Shown here: piece after piece, positions 6,912 to 16,706 of the stretch
Layout of the letters: every line of letters starts with the position of its first letter
Numbering within the stretch: position 1 is the first letter of the stretch
Assembly (NCBI GenBank): GCA_035286745.1
Contig: DATECU010000303.1
Location: 1-29,553, forward strand
DNA: 29,553 nt
Source: DATECU01 sp035286745
Lineage (GTDB): Bacteria; Acidobacteriota; Vicinamibacteria; Fen-336
Reading direction: 5' to 3'
Translations under genes and position numbers: made by a program
The notes under the pieces: model-generated
What the model was told of the DNA's origin: nothing
The model's input: only the letters and a program-made list of their open reading frames with translations
The model's database searches: none

Positions 6912-7209
6912 GGCGCGCCTGAGCACCGGTTTCGAGCTGCCGCTGGACGGGGACCTGCTGGGCCTGGTGGAAGCCCTCTACAAGGAGGTGACGCTCCGGA
7001 ACGCGCTTCGCGTCTCCTTCGAGGATATGATGAGGGAGATCAAGGGTCTGGTGGAGCAGATGTCCGAGGAGGAGAGGGTGCGCTATCTGGTGGAGAGCCT
7101 GTTCCTCAACTCGGTGACCTACGAGAACGAGATGCTGGATGCCTACATGCGCAAGCTCACCTCGAGCAAGAAACGGGGCCGGGGCCGCGCGGCCGGAGGA
7201 GCAGCATGA
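6904..7209 (+). CDS. Conserved-looking 101-aa protein of unknown function
   Basis: I do not recognise this family. The product is predicted to be mostly alpha-helical (for example EDMMREIKGLVEQMSEEERV and YENEMLDAYMRKL), has no cysteines, no signal peptide and no membrane segment, and ends in a basic tail KKRGRGR followed by a Gly/Ala-rich stretch. ATG 6904 overlaps the STAS stop by 8 nt, with a GGGGAAG just upstream, and its stop overlaps the DUF1573 start as ATGA, so it is tightly coupled on both sides. It might be the partner of the STAS protein or the sigma factor; that is only a suggestion from position. Confidence 0.82.
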   Translation: MRKARLSTGFELPLDGDLLGLVEALYKEVTLRNALRVSFEDMMREIKGLVEQMSEEERVRYLVESLFLNSVTYENEMLDAYMRKLTSSKKRGRGRAAGGAA

Positions 7210-7625
7210 AGATGATGGGGGCGGGCGCACTGGTCTTGCTGTCCACCGCCGTGCTGGCCGGAGGGCCTTCCCCCGCCCCGCCAGCCCAAGGTCCCCGCAT
7301 CACTGTTGAGCCTCAGAGCTTCGACTTCGGTCAGGCGTTGCAGAACAAGACCCTCACCAAGGAGTTCACGATCAAGAACTTCGGCTCCGCCGACCTGCTG
7401 ATCGAGCGGGTCACCACCACCTGTGGCTGCACCACGGCCCCCCTGGAGGAGAAGAACAAGGTGATCAAGCCCGGTGCTTCCACACCGCTTCGGGTCTCGC
7501 TCCAGACCCGCGAGGTGACCGGCCTGATGAGCCGCAGCGTGCTCATCAAGAGCAACGACCCCGACAAGGGCTTCTACGAGATCAAGATCCAGGCCACGGT
7601 CGTGGCCGAGGCCGCCAACCGGTAG
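7206..7625 (+). CDS. Secreted DUF1573-domain protein
   Basis: 139 aa. A signal peptide occupies about residues 1-19 (LLSTAVLAGG end), followed by a Pro/Ala linker and one Ig-like DUF1573 domain: SFDFGQ, TKEFTIKNFGSADLLIERV, the conserved TTTCGCTTA with Cys73 and Cys75, and the repeat edge MSRSVLIKSNDP. The family is periplasmic or surface located and poorly understood. It is the last gene of the sigma/STAS operon (ATGA overlap with the gene before) and converges with lpxC, 28 nt away, with no obvious terminator between them. Confidence 0.88.
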   Translation: MKMMGAGALVLLSTAVLAGGPSPAPPAQGPRITVEPQSFDFGQALQNKTLTKEFTIKNFGSADLLIERVTTTCGCTTAPLEEKNKVIKPGASTPLRVSLQTREVTGLMSRSVLIKSNDPDKGFYEIKIQATVVAEAANR

Positions 7626-7653
7626 CGGGGCGGGATCTCGGGCTTCCGGGGGT

Positions 7654-8556
7654 CTACGAGGGCTCGGGGAGCAGGCTGAGGACCGGCGGGTGGTCCAAGA
7701 CCGGCAACTGCGGGTGGGCCACCAGGGCCCACGCGTCGGCACTGGCCAGTAGCTTCTGGACCAGGGCGGCGTGCAACGCGTGGCCCGCCTTGGAGGCCTG
7801 AACGTGGCCCGCCAGGGGATAGCCCAAGAGAGCTAGATCGCCCACCGCGTCCAGCACCTTATGCCGCGCGAACTCGTCCTCGAAGCGCAGCTTGTTGTTG
7901 AGAACGCCGGTCTCACCAATCACCACCGCGTTCTCCAGGCTGCCCCCCAGGGCCAAGCCGTTGCGGCGAAGCTGCTCCACCTCGCGCAGGAAGCCGAAGG
8001 TCCGGGCCGGAGCAATCGACTCGGCGAAGGTCTCGCTGGTCACCCGAAACGACACCGCCTGGTGTCGCAGCAGATGGTGGTCGAAGCCGATGGTGTAACT
8101 CACCTGGAAATGGTCGGCGGGGGTGATCCGAATCGACTTGCCTCCCCGCACCACCTCCACCGGCCGCGTCACCTTGAGATAGCGGCGGGGTGCCGGCAAG
8201 GGCTTGAGCCCGGCTTCGTGAATCAGGATCACGAAGGGCGCGGCGCTGCCATCGAGGATCGGGATCTCCGGCCCGTCCACCTCGATCAGGGCATCGTCGA
8301 CGCCCAGGGCATACAGGGCGGAGAGTAAGTGCTCCACGGTCTCGACCCCCACCCCGTCCCGACTGAGGGTGGTCGCGTGATCGAGGCGAGCCACGTACTC
8401 CAGGCTGGCGGGAATCTCGACCCCCACGTCGGTGCGACGAAAGCGGAGGCCGTGCTCGGCCGGGGCGGGCTTGAGCACCAAGCGAACCGGCCTGGCTGAG
8501 TGGAGGCCTATCCCGGTGCAGCCCACGGCGCGCTTGAGTGTCCTGCGGTAAGCCAT
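7654..8556 (-). CDS. lpxC: UDP-3-O-acyl-N-acetylglucosamine deacetylase LpxC
   Basis: Zinc enzyme that removes the acetyl group in the first committed step of lipid A synthesis. The 300-aa product has all the family motifs: VETVEHLLSAL with zinc ligand His76, GPEIPILDGSA, the ARTFGF block, RHKVLDAVGDLALLG with His232 and Asp236, and AGHALH with catalytic His259. ATG 8556 is used because MAYRRTLKRAVGCTGIGLHS is the normal LpxC N-terminus; the frame is open to a GTG at 8586. No strong ribosome-binding site is visible. Its presence shows that the organism makes lipid A. Confidence 0.96.
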   Translation of the reverse strand: MAYRRTLKRAVGCTGIGLHSARPVRLVLKPAPAEHGLRFRRTDVGVEIPASLEYVARLDHATTLSRDGVGVETVEHLLSALYALGVDDALIEVDGPEIPILDGSAAPFVILIHEAGLKPLPAPRRYLKVTRPVEVVRGGKSIRITPADHFQVSYTIGFDHHLLRHQAVSFRVTSETFAESIAPARTFGFLREVEQLRRNGLALGGSLENAVVIGETGVLNNKLRFEDEFARHKVLDAVGDLALLGYPLAGHVQASKAGHALHAALVQKLLASADAWALVAHPQLPVLDHPPVLSLLPEPS

Positions 8557-8607
8557 GGTGATCCCGGGGAAGGGGCAGCAAGCCACGTGCCATCGGCTTG
8601 CTCTGCT

Positions 8608-8637
8608 AAGCTATTGATAGGATGGACTCTCGATCAA
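8608..8637 (-). promoter_or_regulatory. Predicted lpxC promoter
   Basis: On the minus strand TTGATC (8637-8632), 18-bp spacer, TAGCTT (8613-8608). It lies in the 150-bp gap behind the PLP-enzyme gene and would give a leader of about 45 nt before the lpxC ATG. The rest of that gap shows only short inverted repeats without U-runs. Confidence 0.45.
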
Positions 8638-8706
8638 CTCCGCGGCTGCGGCACCACAGGCCCGGCAGCCACCCTGTGGCGAGAGAGCCACGCCTCACGG
8701 CCTGAC

Positions 8707-9894
8707 CTAAAAGCCCAGTCCTCCTGAGACACCCGCCCCCGCCGCGCCGGAATCCAGGACCTCGCGGATCTCGGAAACCGCCCGGCGCAGCTCGTCGTCC
8801 GTCGTGTAGTAGTGCGGGGAAACCCGGATCCCGGCGCCGGGGCGAAAGTCGACCAGGATCTCGCGGCGCACCAGCTCTCGGGTCACCGCCTCTCCGGCGG
8901 GCACATCGAAGACCACCGTGCCGCCCCGTTCATGGGGGTGGCGCGGGCTCTTCAGCGGGAGCCCGGCGCTCTCGCCCAACTCCAAGAGCAGCCCGGTCTG
9001 CCGGAGCGACTTCTCGCGGATGGCGGCGACCCCTATCGCGTTGGCGATGGCGTAGCCGGCGCGGGCGGCGCAAAGGGCCGGCACCGCGGGGGTGCCGTGG
9101 AGGAAGCGCGCGATCCCGTTTGCATAGCGAATTGGCCCGGGCTCGAAGGCGAACGGCCGCTCATGCGCCATCCAGCCGGTGAGCCGGGGTTCGAGCACGC
9201 CGTGCAGCCGCGGGGCCACGTACAGGTAACCGGCTCCGGGCCCGCCGCAGAGCCACTTCACCGACCCTCCGGTGGCGAAATCCACATCCCAGGCGGTGAC
9301 GTCGACCGGCACCGTGCCGGCGGACTGGTAGAGGTCGGCCACCACCAGGGCCCCCACCTGGTGGGCTCGCTGGACGATGGCGGGCAGGTCCTGAATCCGG
9401 CTGCTCCGAAACAGCACATGGGAGACCGGAACCAGCAACGTCTCCTCGTCGATCGCCGCAAGCAGCCTCTCCAAGGGGACCCCGATGCCGTCGTCGCCGG
9501 CGAGCCGCACCACCCGGGCCCCCAGCGCCTGATGGGCCTCGTGAACGTAGAGGACCGAGGGGAAATCCGCGGCCTCACAGACGATTTTGTTGCGCCGACC
9601 CGAGAAGGCGAAGCAGGACAAGATGAGGGCCTGGCACAGGGAGACGTTCGGGTGCATGACCACCGAGCCGGGTGGGGCGCCGATCAGGCGCCCCACCTCG
9701 TCACCCACGGTGAGCGGCAGTTCCCACCAGCCCTCGGCCCAGGCCCGCACCCCCCGCTCGCGCCAGCTGGTCGCGTAGGCGGCAAGGCCGTCGGCCGCGC
9801 CTCGGGGCATCGCGCCCAACGAATGGCTCACCAGGTAGGTGGTGGTCTCCAGACTCGGGAACTCGCGGCGCCAGGCCAACAGCGGATCGCTCAT
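8707..9894 (-). CDS. PLP-dependent class V aminotransferase-fold enzyme, kynureninase-like
   Basis: 395 aa. The N-terminus has YLVSHSLGAMPRGA, similar to the YLxxxSLG start of kynureninases. The PLP aspartate is in VVADLYQSAGTVPVDV (Asp187), and the PLP lysine is Lys213 in FATGGSVKWLCGGPGAGYLY, close to the kynureninase pattern with GGPGA. Kynureninase cleaves kynurenine to anthranilate and alanine, but the fold is shared by aminotransferases, lyases and desulfurases, so the substrate is open. No other tryptophan-degradation gene is nearby. ATG 9894 overlaps the uvrA stop as ATGA, so it is co-translated after uvrA, an odd pairing. Confidence 0.88.
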   Translation of the reverse strand: MSDPLLAWRREFPSLETTTYLVSHSLGAMPRGAADGLAAYATSWRERGVRAWAEGWWELPLTVGDEVGRLIGAPPGSVVMHPNVSLCQALILSCFAFSGRRNKIVCEAADFPSVLYVHEAHQALGARVVRLAGDDGIGVPLERLLAAIDEETLLVPVSHVLFRSSRIQDLPAIVQRAHQVGALVVADLYQSAGTVPVDVTAWDVDFATGGSVKWLCGGPGAGYLYVAPRLHGVLEPRLTGWMAHERPFAFEPGPIRYANGIARFLHGTPAVPALCAARAGYAIANAIGVAAIREKSLRQTGLLLELGESAGLPLKSPRHPHERGGTVVFDVPAGEAVTRELVRREILVDFRPGAGIRVSPHYYTTDDELRRAVSEIREVLDSGAAGAGVSGGLGF

Positions 9895-12752
9895 GCCGCG
9901 CCTCCCGGGGCCGGACGCGGGGCCCGGCGCCGGCCCACAGGCTGGGGTTGGCCCGGACTCAGCGCTTGCCTGAGGTACCAGCCGGTGGCGCTGCGCCTGC
10001 GCTTCGCCACCTCTTCCGGGGTTCCCTGGGCCACGATGCGGCCCCCGGCCGCTCCGCCCCCGGGGCCCAGGTCGATCACCTGATCGGCGGCCTTGATCAC
10101 GTCCAGGTTGTGCTCGATCACGATCACCGTGTTGCCCGCGTCCACCAAACGATGGAGGACATGGAGGAGCTTGCCCACATCGTGGAAGTGCAAGCCGGTG
10201 GTGGGCTCGTCCAGGATGTAGAGAGTCCGGCCGGTCTCTCGCCGGGCCAGTTCGCGGGCCAGCTTGACGCGCTGCGACTCGCCGCCCGACAGGCTGCATG
10301 CGCTCTGCCCCAGCCGGAGATAGGCCAGGCCCACTTCGACCAAGGTCGTGAGCAGCCGCTCCAGCCGAGGATGGGCGGCCAGGAAGGTCTCTGCCTCCGC
10401 TACCGTCATGTCCAGTACGTCGGCGATGCTCTTGCCCCGGTAGAGGACTTCGAGCGTCTCTCGGTTGTAGCGGGTCCCCTTGCAGGCCTGGCAGGTCACC
10501 AGCACGTCGGGAAGGAAGTGCATGACGACGGTGCGCACCCCGTCACCCTGACAGGACTCGCAGCGCCCCCCCTTCACGTTGAAGGAGAAGCGGCCGGGGC
10601 GGTAGCCCCGTGCCCGGGCCTCCGGGGTCAGGCTGAACAGCTCCCGGATCTGGCCGAAGGCTCCGGTGTAGGTCGCCGGGTTGGAGCGAGGGGTTCGGCC
10701 GATGGGGCTTTGGTCGACCGCCACCACCTTGTCGATCGCCTCAACTCCCTCCAGGGTCCGATGGCGGCCCGGCTCCGACACCGCGCCGTACAGCCTGCGG
10801 GCCAGCGCCCGGTAGAGGGTCTCCTCGACCAAGGTGGACTTGCCGGCCCCGCTCACCCCGGTCACCGCGGTGAGCACACCGAGCGGGAAGTCGACATTGA
10901 GGTTCCTCAGGTTGTTCTCGGCCGCACCCCGAAGCCGCAGACTGCCCTTGGCCGGCCGGCGGACCGCCGGCACCGGCAACGCCATCTCGCGGCGCAGGTA
11001 GCGCCCGGTTAGGCTCCCGTCGAGAGATGCCGGCGGGCCCTGGTACAGGATCCGGCCACCCAGCCGGCCGGCGCCTTCTCCCAGATCCACCACAAAGTCC
11101 GCGGCCCGGATGGTCTCCTCGTCGTGCTCGACCACCACCACCGTGTTGCCCTGATCCCGGATGGCGGTGAGGGCCGCCAGCAGCCGCTGGTTGTCCTTGG
11201 GGTGAAGACCCACCGAAGGCTCGTCCAGCACGTAGAGAACGCCCTGCATGCGAGCGCCGATCTGTCCCGCCAAACGAATCCTCTGCGCCTCGCCGCGAGA
11301 CAGGGTGGTGGTGCTGCGCTCCAGGCCCAGGTATCCCAGGCCCAGAGAGTCGAGTAGCCGCAAGCGGGACAGCATTTCGCCCAGCAGCCGGTCGGCGACC
11401 GGCCGCTCCCGCTCGGGGACGCTCAGGGCCTCGAGTCGCGGAATGGCCTCGGCGATGGGAAGCCGGACCAGGTCGGCGATGCTCAGGCTGTCCACCCGTA
11501 CCGCCAGGCTCTCGCGCTTCAGGCGCGAGCCGCCACACTCTCGGCAACGGGAGACGGTGAGGTAGGCTTTCAGGTCCTCGAAGGCCTCTCCCTCGGCCCG
11601 TGGCTCGGCAGCGCCCTCCACCATCGAAAGGGGCTGAAGCAGGGCCGCCACTCGCCGGCGCAGGTGGCTCAGGACTCCCGGGAAGCGCTGGCCGTCGCCC
11701 TGGAGAATGATGCGGCGGGCTTCTCGAGGCAGCGCGCTGAACGCAACCTCGAGGCTGAAGCCGTGGCTTTCGGCCAGCTCCTGGAGCGCCTCGCGGACCA
11801 GGCGCTGGCCATGCCGCTGCCAGGGGTGTATGGCGCCATCCAGCAGGGATTTGCTCTCGTCAGGTACCACTCGGGCCGCATCCACGTCCCAGTCGGCGCC
11901 CAGCCCCTGGCACGCGGGACAGGCGCCATGGGGGCTGTTGAAGGAGAAGCTCCGCGGCGTGATCTCCGGCACCGACAGACCGCAGGCAGCGCACGCCAGG
12001 CGCCGGCTGAAGAGCCGCTCGCCGCGCCCCTCGGCCACCACCAGCGCCACGTCCTGACCCAGATCCAGCGCCTTTTCCAGCGCCGCGAGTAGCCGCCTTT
12101 CCACTCCGGGGCGGACCACCAGACGCTCCACCACCACCTCAACCCGATGGTTGCGGCGCGGATCGAGGCGGGGGGTGGGGACCAGGCTCTCCACGCGACC
12201 GTCGATCCGAGCCCGAGTGAAGCCTTGGCCAGCCAGCTCGGCCAACTCCTTCTTGAACCCCCCTTTGCGGCCCCTCACCAGAGGCCCCAGGACCGTGACC
12301 GCCGTGCCCTCGGGGTTCCCCATCACCTGCTCGGCGATTCGCTCCGGGCTCTGGGCCGAGACCGACTCCTGGCAGCGGGGGCAATGGGGCTTGCCCAGGG
12401 CGGCGAAGAGGACCCGCAGATGGTCGTAGATCTCGGTGACGGTGGCCACCGTGGATCGGGGGTGGCCCACGGCGGTGCCTTGTTCGATGGCGATGGCTGG
12501 GGACAGGCCGGTGATGGAGTCCACCTCCGGCTTGCCCACCGTCTCCAGGAACTGGCGGGCGAAGACGGAGAGACCGAAGGCGTAGCGGCGGCGGCCCTCC
12601 GCGTAGAGGGTGTCGAAGGCCAAGCTGGACTTGCCCGAGCCGGAGGGTCCAGTGACGACCACCAGGCTCCCCCGCGGCAGGTCGCAGTCCACGTTTCTGA
12701 GGTTGTGGACCCGGGCCCCCCGGATGGAGATGGTCGGCTCCTGGTCGCTCAT
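9891..12752 (-). CDS. uvrA: Excinuclease ABC subunit A (UvrA)
   Basis: Damage-recognition ATPase of nucleotide excision repair; it loads UvrB at lesions. 953 aa, normal length. Two ABC modules are present: Walker A GPSGSGKSS (35-43) and later GVSGAGKST; signatures LSRGEAQRIRLA and LSGGESQRVKLA; Walker B VLDEPSVGLH and ILDEPTTGLH. Zinc fingers appear as CAACG...CPACQG and CESCQG...CQACKG. The first signature has Arg in place of the first Gly of LSGGE. The start is ATG 12752, matching known UvrA N-termini (SIRGARVHNLRNVD); the frame is open to 13220 but that region overlaps the divergent TPR gene. Expression is probably from the extended -10 at 12776-12784. Confidence 0.97.
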   Translation of the reverse strand: MSDQEPTISIRGARVHNLRNVDCDLPRGSLVVVTGPSGSGKSSLAFDTLYAEGRRRYAFGLSVFARQFLETVGKPEVDSITGLSPAIAIEQGTAVGHPRSTVATVTEIYDHLRVLFAALGKPHCPRCQESVSAQSPERIAEQVMGNPEGTAVTVLGPLVRGRKGGFKKELAELAGQGFTRARIDGRVESLVPTPRLDPRRNHRVEVVVERLVVRPGVERRLLAALEKALDLGQDVALVVAEGRGERLFSRRLACAACGLSVPEITPRSFSFNSPHGACPACQGLGADWDVDAARVVPDESKSLLDGAIHPWQRHGQRLVREALQELAESHGFSLEVAFSALPREARRIILQGDGQRFPGVLSHLRRRVAALLQPLSMVEGAAEPRAEGEAFEDLKAYLTVSRCRECGGSRLKRESLAVRVDSLSIADLVRLPIAEAIPRLEALSVPERERPVADRLLGEMLSRLRLLDSLGLGYLGLERSTTTLSRGEAQRIRLAGQIGARMQGVLYVLDEPSVGLHPKDNQRLLAALTAIRDQGNTVVVVEHDEETIRAADFVVDLGEGAGRLGGRILYQGPPASLDGSLTGRYLRREMALPVPAVRRPAKGSLRLRGAAENNLRNLNVDFPLGVLTAVTGVSGAGKSTLVEETLYRALARRLYGAVSEPGRHRTLEGVEAIDKVVAVDQSPIGRTPRSNPATYTGAFGQIRELFSLTPEARARGYRPGRFSFNVKGGRCESCQGDGVRTVVMHFLPDVLVTCQACKGTRYNRETLEVLYRGKSIADVLDMTVAEAETFLAAHPRLERLLTTLVEVGLAYLRLGQSACSLSGGESQRVKLARELARRETGRTLYILDEPTTGLHFHDVGKLLHVLHRLVDAGNTVIVIEHNLDVIKAADQVIDLGPGGGAAGGRIVAQGTPEEVAKRRRSATGWYLRQALSPGQPQPVGRRRAPRPAPGGAA

Positions 12753-12775
12753 CACTGGGCCTTGGCCAAAACCCC

Positions 12776-12784
12776 ATTCTAGCA
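12776..12784 (-). promoter_or_regulatory. Predicted extended -10 of the uvrA promoter
   Basis: Minus strand TGCTAGAAT (12784-12776): an extended TGC and a TAGAAT hexamer, 5 of 6 to consensus. No good -35 is visible at 17-18 bp. Transcription would start near 12769, giving a leader of roughly 17 nt. I see no LexA-like palindrome next to it. Confidence 0.45.
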
Positions 12785-12799
12785 AGGTCGTCGTGGGCC

Positions 12800-12828
12800 T
12801 TGCACGATGCGGGCAAGCTTGGTAACGT
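12800..12828 (+). promoter_or_regulatory. Predicted promoter of the TPR gene, divergent from uvrA
   Basis: TTGCAC (12800-12805), 17-bp spacer, TAACGT (12823-12828). Transcription would start near 12835; AGGAGG at 12861-12866 precedes the ATG at 12879. It lies only 16 bp from the uvrA -10, on the opposite strand. Confidence 0.45.
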
Positions 12829-12878
12829 TCGCGCCCAACTGAAGTCCCTCGGCAGGCAACAGGAGGCCCCCTAGGCAG

Positions 12879-13403
12879 ATGAAGAAGCCCGTCTCGACTC
12901 TGGAGAGAAGGACCCAACAGGCACTCGAGCGGTTCGAGAAAGGCATGAAGGCCCTGGGCAAGAGGGATTACGAGAAAGCTCTGGGCCTCTTCGACGAGGT
13001 CATCAGCGATCACGCGGGCGAAGCGGAGGTGGTGGAGCGTGCCCGCTCCTACCGCTCGCTTTGTCAGCGCGCCATGGGCGAGGCCAGGCGGCCAGCCTTC
13101 CGGCCCAAGGGCTTCGAGGACCTGCTGAACCACGGCGTGTTCCTGCATAACCGCGGGGACTACGGGGAGGCCCTGAAGTTTCTGAGGCAGGCTGCGGAGA
13201 TTCACCCGCGCAACGAACACGTGCTCTATTGTCTGGCCGCCACCGCCTCCCGGGCCGGAGAGCTCGCCACCGCGCTCAAGGCCCTGCGCTCAGCCATCGT
13301 GGCCAACCCGGCCAGCCGGGCTCAGGCCAAGGCCGATGCCGACTTCGATCCCATCCGTCATCACGACGAGTTCCTCGACATCGTCTCCTCTCAGGCCTCC
13401 TGA
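12879..13403 (+). CDS. TPR-repeat protein
   Basis: 174 aa, cytoplasmic. At least two to three tetratricopeptide repeats are visible: residues about 14-45 (ERFEKGMKALGKRDYEKALGLF), about 82-115 (LLNHGVFLHNRGDYGEALKFL) and about 116-150 (HVLYCLAATASRAGELATAL). TPR proteins act as protein-binding scaffolds; the partner is unknown. The ending, an Ala-rich stretch then DADFDPIRHHDEFLDIV, is a common tail in bacterial TPR proteins. ATG 12879 has AGGAGG 12 nt upstream. It stands divergent to uvrA and ahead of glmU, whose own promoter lies 30 bases beyond the stop. Confidence 0.85.
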   Translation: MKKPVSTLERRTQQALERFEKGMKALGKRDYEKALGLFDEVISDHAGEAEVVERARSYRSLCQRAMGEARRPAFRPKGFEDLLNHGVFLHNRGDYGEALKFLRQAAEIHPRNEHVLYCLAATASRAGELATALKALRSAIVANPASRAQAKADADFDPIRHHDEFLDIVSSQAS

Positions 13404-13432
13404 CCACGGTTTCCGGGCGATCCGGACCCGCG

Positions 13433-13441
13433 TGCTAACAT
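13433..13441 (+). promoter_or_regulatory. Predicted extended -10 of a leaderless glmU promoter
   Basis: TGCTAACAT (13433-13441) is an extended TGC and a TAACAT hexamer. It ends 8 nt before the glmU ATG at 13450, so transcription would begin at or next to the start codon. No ribosome-binding site is visible between them, which fits a leaderless mRNA. No clear -35 is seen. Confidence 0.45.
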
Positions 13442-13449
13442 CGCCGGTG

Positions 13450-14853
13450 ATGCCGAAAGTGCAAGCCGTGGTCCTGGCTGCGGGCAAGGGCACGCGGCTC
13501 AAGAGCTCGCGGGCCAAGGTGCTCCACCCGGCACTCGGCTTGCCGCTCCTCGAGCACGTGCTCCGGGCCATCGCCCCCCTGGAGGCCCTTCCGGTGACGG
13601 TTGTCGTGGGCTTCGAGGCGGAGGCGGTGGAGCGGGCCTTTGCCGGGCGCAACCTCGTTTTTGTTCGGCAGGATCCGCCCCTCGGCACCGGGCATGCGCT
13701 CCAGGTGGCTCGCGACCGCTGGGCGGCCCACCCAGATCGCACTCTGCTGGTCTTGAACGGCGACCTGCCCCTGTTGCGCAGCCAAACCGTACACCGTCTG
13801 CTCGAGGTCCACGCGCGGAGCCGAGCTGCCGCCACCTTGCTCTCGATCGTCCTCGGAGAGCCGGGAGCCTACGGTCGGGTGGTGCGCGACGGCAAGGGGC
13901 GGGTGGCCAAGATCGTAGAGGCCAAAGACGCCTCGCCGGAGGAGCGCGGCCTTCGCGAGATCAACGCCGGCGTCTACGCCTTTGAGGTGCCCCGGCTCCT
14001 GGAGGTCCTGGGGCAACTCCGGCCCCAGAATGCGCAAGGCGAGTACTACCTGACCGACCTGGTGGGACTCCTGGCCGCTGCCGGGCACCCTGTGGAAGCG
14101 GTGGCCGCGGCGGAGCCGTCGGAAGCGTTCGGCGTGAACAGCCGGGGTGAACTGGCCACGGCCTCGCGGCTGCTCCGTGTGCGCCGTCTGGAGGCGCTCA
14201 TGGCCGCGGGGGTCGCGGTGGAGGATCCGGAGACCACCACCGTGGGCTTGGACGCGGAGGTGGCGGCCGACGCGGTGCTGCGCCCGTTCACCCTGATCGA
14301 AGGGCGGACGCAGGTGGCGGCGGGGGCTTCGGTGGGACCGTTTGCGCGTCTGGTGGACAGCGAGATCGGGGTGGATGCGCAGGTCCTCGATCACTGCTTG
14401 CTGCGCGAGTGTGTGGTGGAGGCCGGCGCCTCGATCGGGCCCTTCGCGCACATCCGTCCGGGGAGCCGCATCGGCGCCAAGGCCCGAGTGGGCAACTTCG
14501 TGGAGCTCAAGAAGACGCTGCTGGGCGCTGGATCCAAAGCCCCGCACCTGTCCTACGTCGGCGATACCACGGTGGGGCCGGGGGTCAATATCGGAGCCGG
14601 CACCATCACCTGCAACTACGACGGCGTTTCGAAGTACCCCACCCACATCGAGGCGGGAGCCTTCGTGGGCAGCAACTCCACGCTGGTGGCACCGGTCACC
14701 GTGGGCGCGGGGGCTTACGTGGGCGCCGGCAGCGTGATCACCCGCGACGTGCCGCCCGATGCCCTCGGCGTTGGGCGAGCCCGGCAGCTCATCAAGGAGG
14801 GCTGGGCTCGGTTGCGCCGGGAGCGAACGAAACCGGCGGGGCACCAAGGATGA
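13450..14853 (+). CDS. glmU: Bifunctional GlmU: N-acetylglucosamine-1-P uridylyltransferase / glucosamine-1-P acetyltransferase
   Basis: Makes UDP-GlcNAc, the precursor of peptidoglycan and lipid A. 467 aa. The N-terminal nucleotidyltransferase has LAAGKGTRLKSSRAKVLH (9-26; the usual Pro before KVLH is Ala), GTGHALQ and LNGDLPLL. The C-terminal left-handed beta-helix has the hexapeptide pattern, the conserved LSYVGD with catalytic-region His, NIGAGTITCNYDG, and AFVGSNSTLVAPVTVG. ATG 13450 matches family N-termini; the frame is open to 13336 inside the TPR gene. glmS follows after 10 nt, so the two enzymes that make glucosamine-6-P and UDP-GlcNAc are in one operon and feed lpxC. Confidence 0.97.
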   Translation: MPKVQAVVLAAGKGTRLKSSRAKVLHPALGLPLLEHVLRAIAPLEALPVTVVVGFEAEAVERAFAGRNLVFVRQDPPLGTGHALQVARDRWAAHPDRTLLVLNGDLPLLRSQTVHRLLEVHARSRAAATLLSIVLGEPGAYGRVVRDGKGRVAKIVEAKDASPEERGLREINAGVYAFEVPRLLEVLGQLRPQNAQGEYYLTDLVGLLAAAGHPVEAVAAAEPSEAFGVNSRGELATASRLLRVRRLEALMAAGVAVEDPETTTVGLDAEVAADAVLRPFTLIEGRTQVAAGASVGPFARLVDSEIGVDAQVLDHCLLRECVVEAGASIGPFAHIRPGSRIGAKARVGNFVELKKTLLGAGSKAPHLSYVGDTTVGPGVNIGAGTITCNYDGVSKYPTHIEAGAFVGSNSTLVAPVTVGAGAYVGAGSVITRDVPPDALGVGRARQLIKEGWARLRRERTKPAGHQG

Positions 14854-14863
14854 GGCGACGCTG

Positions 14864-16702
<1,839 letters not shown>

Positions 16703-16706
16703 GCGG

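Noticed and set aside
8654..8691. Inverted repeats behind the PLP-enzyme gene as a terminator
   Set aside because: A 7-bp stem with a 12-nt loop and an overlapping 5-bp stem exist, but there is no T-run on either strand.
8812..10083. 423-codon open frame on the + strand opposite the PLP-enzyme gene
   Set aside because: Shadow frame; the minus-strand product has clear PLP motifs and a coupled start.
14854..14863. glmS ribozyme upstream of glmS
   Set aside because: Only 10 nt separate glmU and glmS; there is no room for the ribozyme.
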